From Streptomyces sp. PTY087I2 (GTDB lineage Bacteria > Actinomycetota > Actinomycetes > Streptomycetales > Streptomycetaceae): a DNA stretch of 64,000 nucleotides. The first letter of the stretch is position 1; each line of letters begins with the position of its first letter. Position numbers and translations under genes: made by a program. The stretch spans positions 1 to 64,000 of the forward strand of contig NZ_LZRD01000026.1 of assembly GCF_001687325.1 (NCBI RefSeq). Reading direction: 5' to 3'. Positions 61,381 to 64,000 of the stretch are shown one piece after another. The notes beneath the pieces are model-generated. The model saw only the letters and a program-made list of their open reading frames with translations. It was not told the DNA's origin and ran no database searches.

Positions 61381-62130
61381 TTACGCTCCGGCCCGGCGGA
61401 AGACCCGTGTGCCCACCGTCACGGCCGCGGCGGCGAAGCCCACGGCGACCAGGACCCCGTACAGCATGTGCGTCGTGGCGTACGAGCCGCTGTAGGCGTC
61501 CCGTACCGCGTCCACCAGATAGCGGAACGGGGTGAAGTGCGAGAGCACGTCCAGCCAGCCGGGACCGAGCGTGATGGGCAGCATCAGCCCGGAGAGCAGC
61601 ATGGCCGGCATCGTCACCGCGTTGATCACCGGCCCGAACTCCTGCGGGGTGCTGACGCGCATCGCCAGGGCGTACGAGAGCGAGGCCAGCGAAGCCGCCA
61701 GCGCGGCGGTGAACGCGAAGCCGATGAGGACGCCCGCCAGCGGCGCGCGCAACCCCATGAGCAGGGCGGCGAGCACCAGCAGGACGGCCTGGAAGGTGAA
61801 GAGCAGGGCGTCGCGCAGCACCCGCCCCAGCAGCAGGGCCAGCCGGCTGACCGGGGTCACCCGCATCCGGTCCACCACGCCCGTCGACTTCTCGATGAGG
61901 ATCCCGAAACCGGCGAAGGACGCGCCGAACAGGCTGAGTTGGAGCAGCAGGCCGGGCACGAGGATCTGCCAGGAGTCGGCGGGGGAGCCGAGCGGGAGGT
62001 CCTGGAGCAGCGGGCCGAAGAAGAGCAGATAGAGCAGCGGCATCAGCAGGCCGAAGAGGACCTGGAAGCGGGAGCGCAGGGTCTGCCGGGCGTACCGCCC
62101 GAAGACGATCGCGGTGTCGTGGAAGAGCAC
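61381..62130 (-). CDS. ABC-2 type transporter permease (DrrB-like)
   Basis: 249 residues with six hydrophobic helices (for example FQVLFGLLMPLLYLLFFGPLL, VLIGFAFTAALAASLASLSYALA, MLLSGLMLPITLGPGWLDVLSHFTPFRYLVDAVRD split across the C-terminal third). The ABC-2 signature PFRYLVDAVRD is present. With the ATPase encoded just upstream it would form an exporter of hydrophobic compounds, similar to daunorubicin resistance DrrAB. The substrate is unknown. Ten bases separate it from the ATPase gene. Confidence 0.92.
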   Translation of the reverse strand: MLFHDTAIVFGRYARQTLRSRFQVLFGLLMPLLYLLFFGPLLQDLPLGSPADSWQILVPGLLLQLSLFGASFAGFGILIEKSTGVVDRMRVTPVSRLALLLGRVLRDALLFTFQAVLLVLAALLMGLRAPLAGVLIGFAFTAALAASLASLSYALAMRVSTPQEFGPVINAVTMPAMLLSGLMLPITLGPGWLDVLSHFTPFRYLVDAVRDAYSGSYATTHMLYGVLVAVGFAAAAVTVGTRVFRRAGA

Positions 62131-62140
62131 GGAACGGGTC

Positions 62141-62923
62141 CTATACGGCTACGGGGGCGGCGTCGGCAGGGGTGACGGGGCGTCCGGTGGCGGCCAGGAA
62201 CGCGTCCTGGAGGGAGGCGTCGAGGGAGCCGGCGTACCGGGTCTTCAGCTCGGCGGGGGTGCCCTCGGTGACGACCGTGCCGCCGTCGATCAGGATCAGC
62301 CGGTCCGCCAGCGCGTCCGCCTCGTCGAGGTAGTGGGTGGTCAGGACGACGGTGGTGCCGGTCTCGTCGCGCAGGCTCCGCACCAGCTCCCACAGGTCGG
62401 CCCGGCTGCCCGGGTCCAGGCCCGTGGTCGGCTCGTCCAGGAAGAGCACGGCCGGGCGGTGGGTGAGGCCCATGGCGATGTCGAGCCGCCGCCGCTGGCC
62501 CCCGGAGAGGCTCACCGCCTTGCGGTCGAGCAGCCCGTCGAGGCCGAGCGCGCCGGCCAGCTCCTCGGCGCGCGCGGCCGCCTCCGCCCGGCCCAGCCGG
62601 TACAGCCGCCCCTGGGTGACCAGCTCCTCCCGGACGGTCAGATGCGGGTCGACGCCGCCGGACTGGGCGACGTACCCGCAGACCGCGCGGACGGCGGCGG
62701 GATCGGCGAGCAGGTCGTGGCCGGCCACGGTGGCCGCGCCGCCGGTCGGGGTGAGCAGCGTCGTGAGCATGCGCAGGGTGGTCGTCTTGCCCGCGCCGTT
62801 GGGGCCGAGGAGGGCGACGATCTCGCCCGCGCGGATGGTCAGGTCGATGGAACGGACGGCTTCCACCGGGCCGCTCGGCGTCGTGAAGGTCCGGGCGAGC
62901 CCGGCGGTGCTGATGACGGTCAT
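62141..62923 (-). CDS. ABC transporter ATP-binding protein (DrrA-like)
   Basis: 260 residues from the ATG at 62923 (TVISTAGLARTF). Walker A LLGPNGAGKTTTL, Q loop YVAQSGGVDPHLT, signature LSGGQRRRLD, Walker B AVLFLDEPTTGLD and H-loop TTHYLDEAD. A C-terminal ~40-residue segment follows, as in the DrrA subfamily. It has no clear ribosome site, and its upstream region is the AT-rich divergent operator region shared with the TetR gene, so TetR probably represses the pair. Confidence 0.94.
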   Translation of the reverse strand: MTVISTAGLARTFTTPSGPVEAVRSIDLTIRAGEIVALLGPNGAGKTTTLRMLTTLLTPTGGAATVAGHDLLADPAAVRAVCGYVAQSGGVDPHLTVREELVTQGRLYRLGRAEAAARAEELAGALGLDGLLDRKAVSLSGGQRRRLDIAMGLTHRPAVLFLDEPTTGLDPGSRADLWELVRSLRDETGTTVVLTTHYLDEADALADRLILIDGGTVVTEGTPAELKTRYAGSLDASLQDAFLAATGRPVTPADAAPVAV

Positions 62924-62929
62924 GCGGCC

Positions 62930-63030
62930 AGAAAAACAGAGTGACCACAAAAATGCAATGACTCCAAAAATTATGGCCACCCAAAAATGCGGGGACATCA
63001 TGATCATTCGGTGCGCCCTACGATGAGGGC
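62930..63030. promoter_or_regulatory. AT-rich divergent operator region of ABC/TetR genes
   Basis: A strikingly AT-rich patch for this genome contains related units CCACAAAAATGC (62945-62956), CTCCAAAAATTATGG (62962-62976) and CCACCCAAAAATGC (62977-62990). The middle one is partly palindromic (CCAAAAATTATGG). These are candidate TetR-regulator sites between the divergent genes. TACGAT (63019-63024) six bases before the TetR ATG suggests a leaderless transcript. Confidence 0.55.
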
Positions 63031-63684
63031 ATGGGTGAGGGCACGGGTGAGGGACTCAGGGAGCGCAAGAAGCGCCAGGCCAAGCAGCGCATCTCGGACA
63101 TGGCGACCGGGCTGTTCCTCCAGCACGGCTTCGTCACGGTGACCGTGGCCGAGATCGCCGAACTGGCCGATGTCTCCGTGAACACCGTCTACAACTACTT
63201 CCCGGCCAAGGAGGACCTCTTCCTCGACCGGATGAAGGGCGTCACCCAGCGCGTCGCCCGCTATGTCCGCGCCCGCGACCAGGGCGAGTCGGCCGCCGAA
63301 GCCGTCCTGCGCGAGGTGCGCGCCGCCGTCGTCGCCGTCTCCCCGGAGTTCGGCCTGATGGACGGCTTCGCCGACTTCATGCGCGTCATCGAGGACGCCC
63401 CCACCCTCAAGGCCCGCCTCTGGTACCTCCAGCAGGAGGTGCTCCAGACCGTCGTCGCCACCCTCCGCGAGGACACCGGCGCGAGCGAGGACGACCCGCT
63501 GCCGCTCCTCGTCGGCGGCCAGATCGCCTGGATCGAACACGCCCTCGTCGGCTATGTCAGCCAGGAGATGATGAAGGGCCGCAAGGCCGTCGACGTCTCC
63601 CACGACGCCCTCGGCGTCCTCGACGAGATCGAGGGGCTGCTCGGCGATCAGGTCCTCAACTACGCCCGGCGCGGAGCCGAATGA
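63031..63684 (+). CDS. TetR-family transcriptional regulator
   Basis: 217 residues. N-terminal HTH: RERKKRQAKQRISDMATGLFLQHGFVTVTVAEIAELADVSVNTVYNYFPAKEDLF, split over residues ~10-65, with the recognition helix VSVNTVYNYF. The C-terminal ~150 residues form an all-helical ligand-binding domain with no clear subfamily signature. Divergent from the DrrAB-like transporter, the classic repressor/exporter arrangement. Confidence 0.93.
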   Translation: MGEGTGEGLRERKKRQAKQRISDMATGLFLQHGFVTVTVAEIAELADVSVNTVYNYFPAKEDLFLDRMKGVTQRVARYVRARDQGESAAEAVLREVRAAVVAVSPEFGLMDGFADFMRVIEDAPTLKARLWYLQQEVLQTVVATLREDTGASEDDPLPLLVGGQIAWIEHALVGYVSQEMMKGRKAVDVSHDALGVLDEIEGLLGDQVLNYARRGAE

Positions 63685-63834
63685 CGCGTCCCGGTGTGAT
63701 GTCCGTCATCTGAGACGTGACGCGCATCTCTTCGCCGCCCCAGCGCGCCCGACGGGTACTAACCTCCGCCGGAGAGCAATGTGAACCCCCGTGAACTCAA
63801 GCGCACGGGCGAACAGAAACCAAGGGGTGCGAAC

Positions 63835-64000
63835 GTGGCCAGGAAGCTCGCCGTCATCGGGGCCGGACTCATGGGGTCCGGGATCGCGCAGGTCTCCGCC
63901 CAGGCGGGCTGGGACGTCGTGCTGCGGGACGTCACCGACGCCGCGCTGACCCGGGGCCGTGACGGGATCAAGGCCTCGTACGACAAGTTCGTCGCCAAGG
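63835..64000 (+). CDS. 3-hydroxyacyl-CoA (3-hydroxybutyryl-CoA) dehydrogenase, N-terminal part
   Basis: Only the first ~55 residues lie in the window. From a GTG preceded by AAGGGG the frame reads ARKLAVIGAGLMGSGIAQVSA, with the Rossmann GxGxMGxGIA motif of the family, then AGWDVVLRDVTDAALTRG with the acidic residue that selects NAD+, and KASYDKFVAK. An in-frame GTG at 63781 is a possible earlier start but lacks the typical N-terminus. Truncated by the window edge. Confidence 0.9.
   Translation, partial: MARKLAVIGAGLMGSGIAQVSAQAGWDVVLRDVTDAALTRGRDGIKASYDKFVAK

Overview
The window is a chromosomal segment of a Streptomyces or very close relative. The evidence is GC content above 70 percent with strong third-position GC, GTG and TTG starts, GGAGG-type ribosome sites alternating with leaderless starts, and a gene order (Ku/LigD pair; lysA-hom-thrC-thrB-rho; rpmE-prfA-prmC; atpIBEFHAGDC; chitinase; cobalamin adenosyltransferase) that matches the conserved Streptomyces core.

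Layout. 1-11750 holds assorted core and near-core genes: a HEAT-repeat protein cut by the window edge, the NHEJ pair LigD-polymerase/Ku on a divergent promoter, a membrane Ser/Thr kinase, a membrane repeat protein, a serine hydroxymethyltransferase behind a convincing ZTP (pfl) riboswitch, two small exported proteins, a GNAT acetyltransferase and a transaldolase homologue without its catalytic lysine. 11816-27631 is an accessory region and the most interesting part. It has an aminodeoxychorismate synthase and a methyltransferase (minus strand), a GAF/PucR regulator, a domesticated IS701-type transposase relative, and a nine-gene plus-strand operon: adenylating enzyme, carrier protein, ectoine-synthase-like cyclase, acyl-CoA-dehydrogenase-type oxidase, transglutaminase-like protein, pseudouridine-5'-phosphate-glycosidase-type C-glycosynthase, HAD phosphatase, MFS exporter and maleate-isomerase-like protein. 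This gene set fits the published logic of showdomycin-type C-nucleoside biosynthesis: glutamine is cyclised and oxidised on a carrier protein to an aminopyrrole carboxylate, C-ribosylated with ribose 5-phosphate, dephosphorylated, exported and oxidised to a maleimide. The cluster ends at a bidirectional terminator and a tRNA-Arg(CCG) gene.

27949-47486 is housekeeping: a response regulator, the ArgS-like protein NrtL, lysA, hom, thrC, thrB, rho, a secreted trypsin-like protease with FG-GAP repeats, an LCP ligase, rpmE, prfA, prmC, the t6A gene sua5, a phosphatase-fold protein whose nucleophilic cysteine is serine, a second SHMT and a WecA-like glycosyl-phosphate transferase. 47754-55485 is the complete F-type ATP synthase operon, preceded by a site resembling the Rex operator. 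55619-64000 has a DUF2550 membrane protein, a GH18 chitinase with two 12-bp promoter repeats typical of Streptomyces chitinase genes, a two-component system, a small membrane protein, a PduO-type cobalamin adenosyltransferase, an ABC-2 transporter divergent from a TetR regulator, and the start of a 3-hydroxyacyl-CoA dehydrogenase cut by the window edge.

Limits: all calls come from reading the sequence and its translations, with no database search. The showdomycin assignment rests on gene content and on remembered published pathway logic. Membership of the pabAB, methyltransferase and IS701-like genes in the cluster is unproven.
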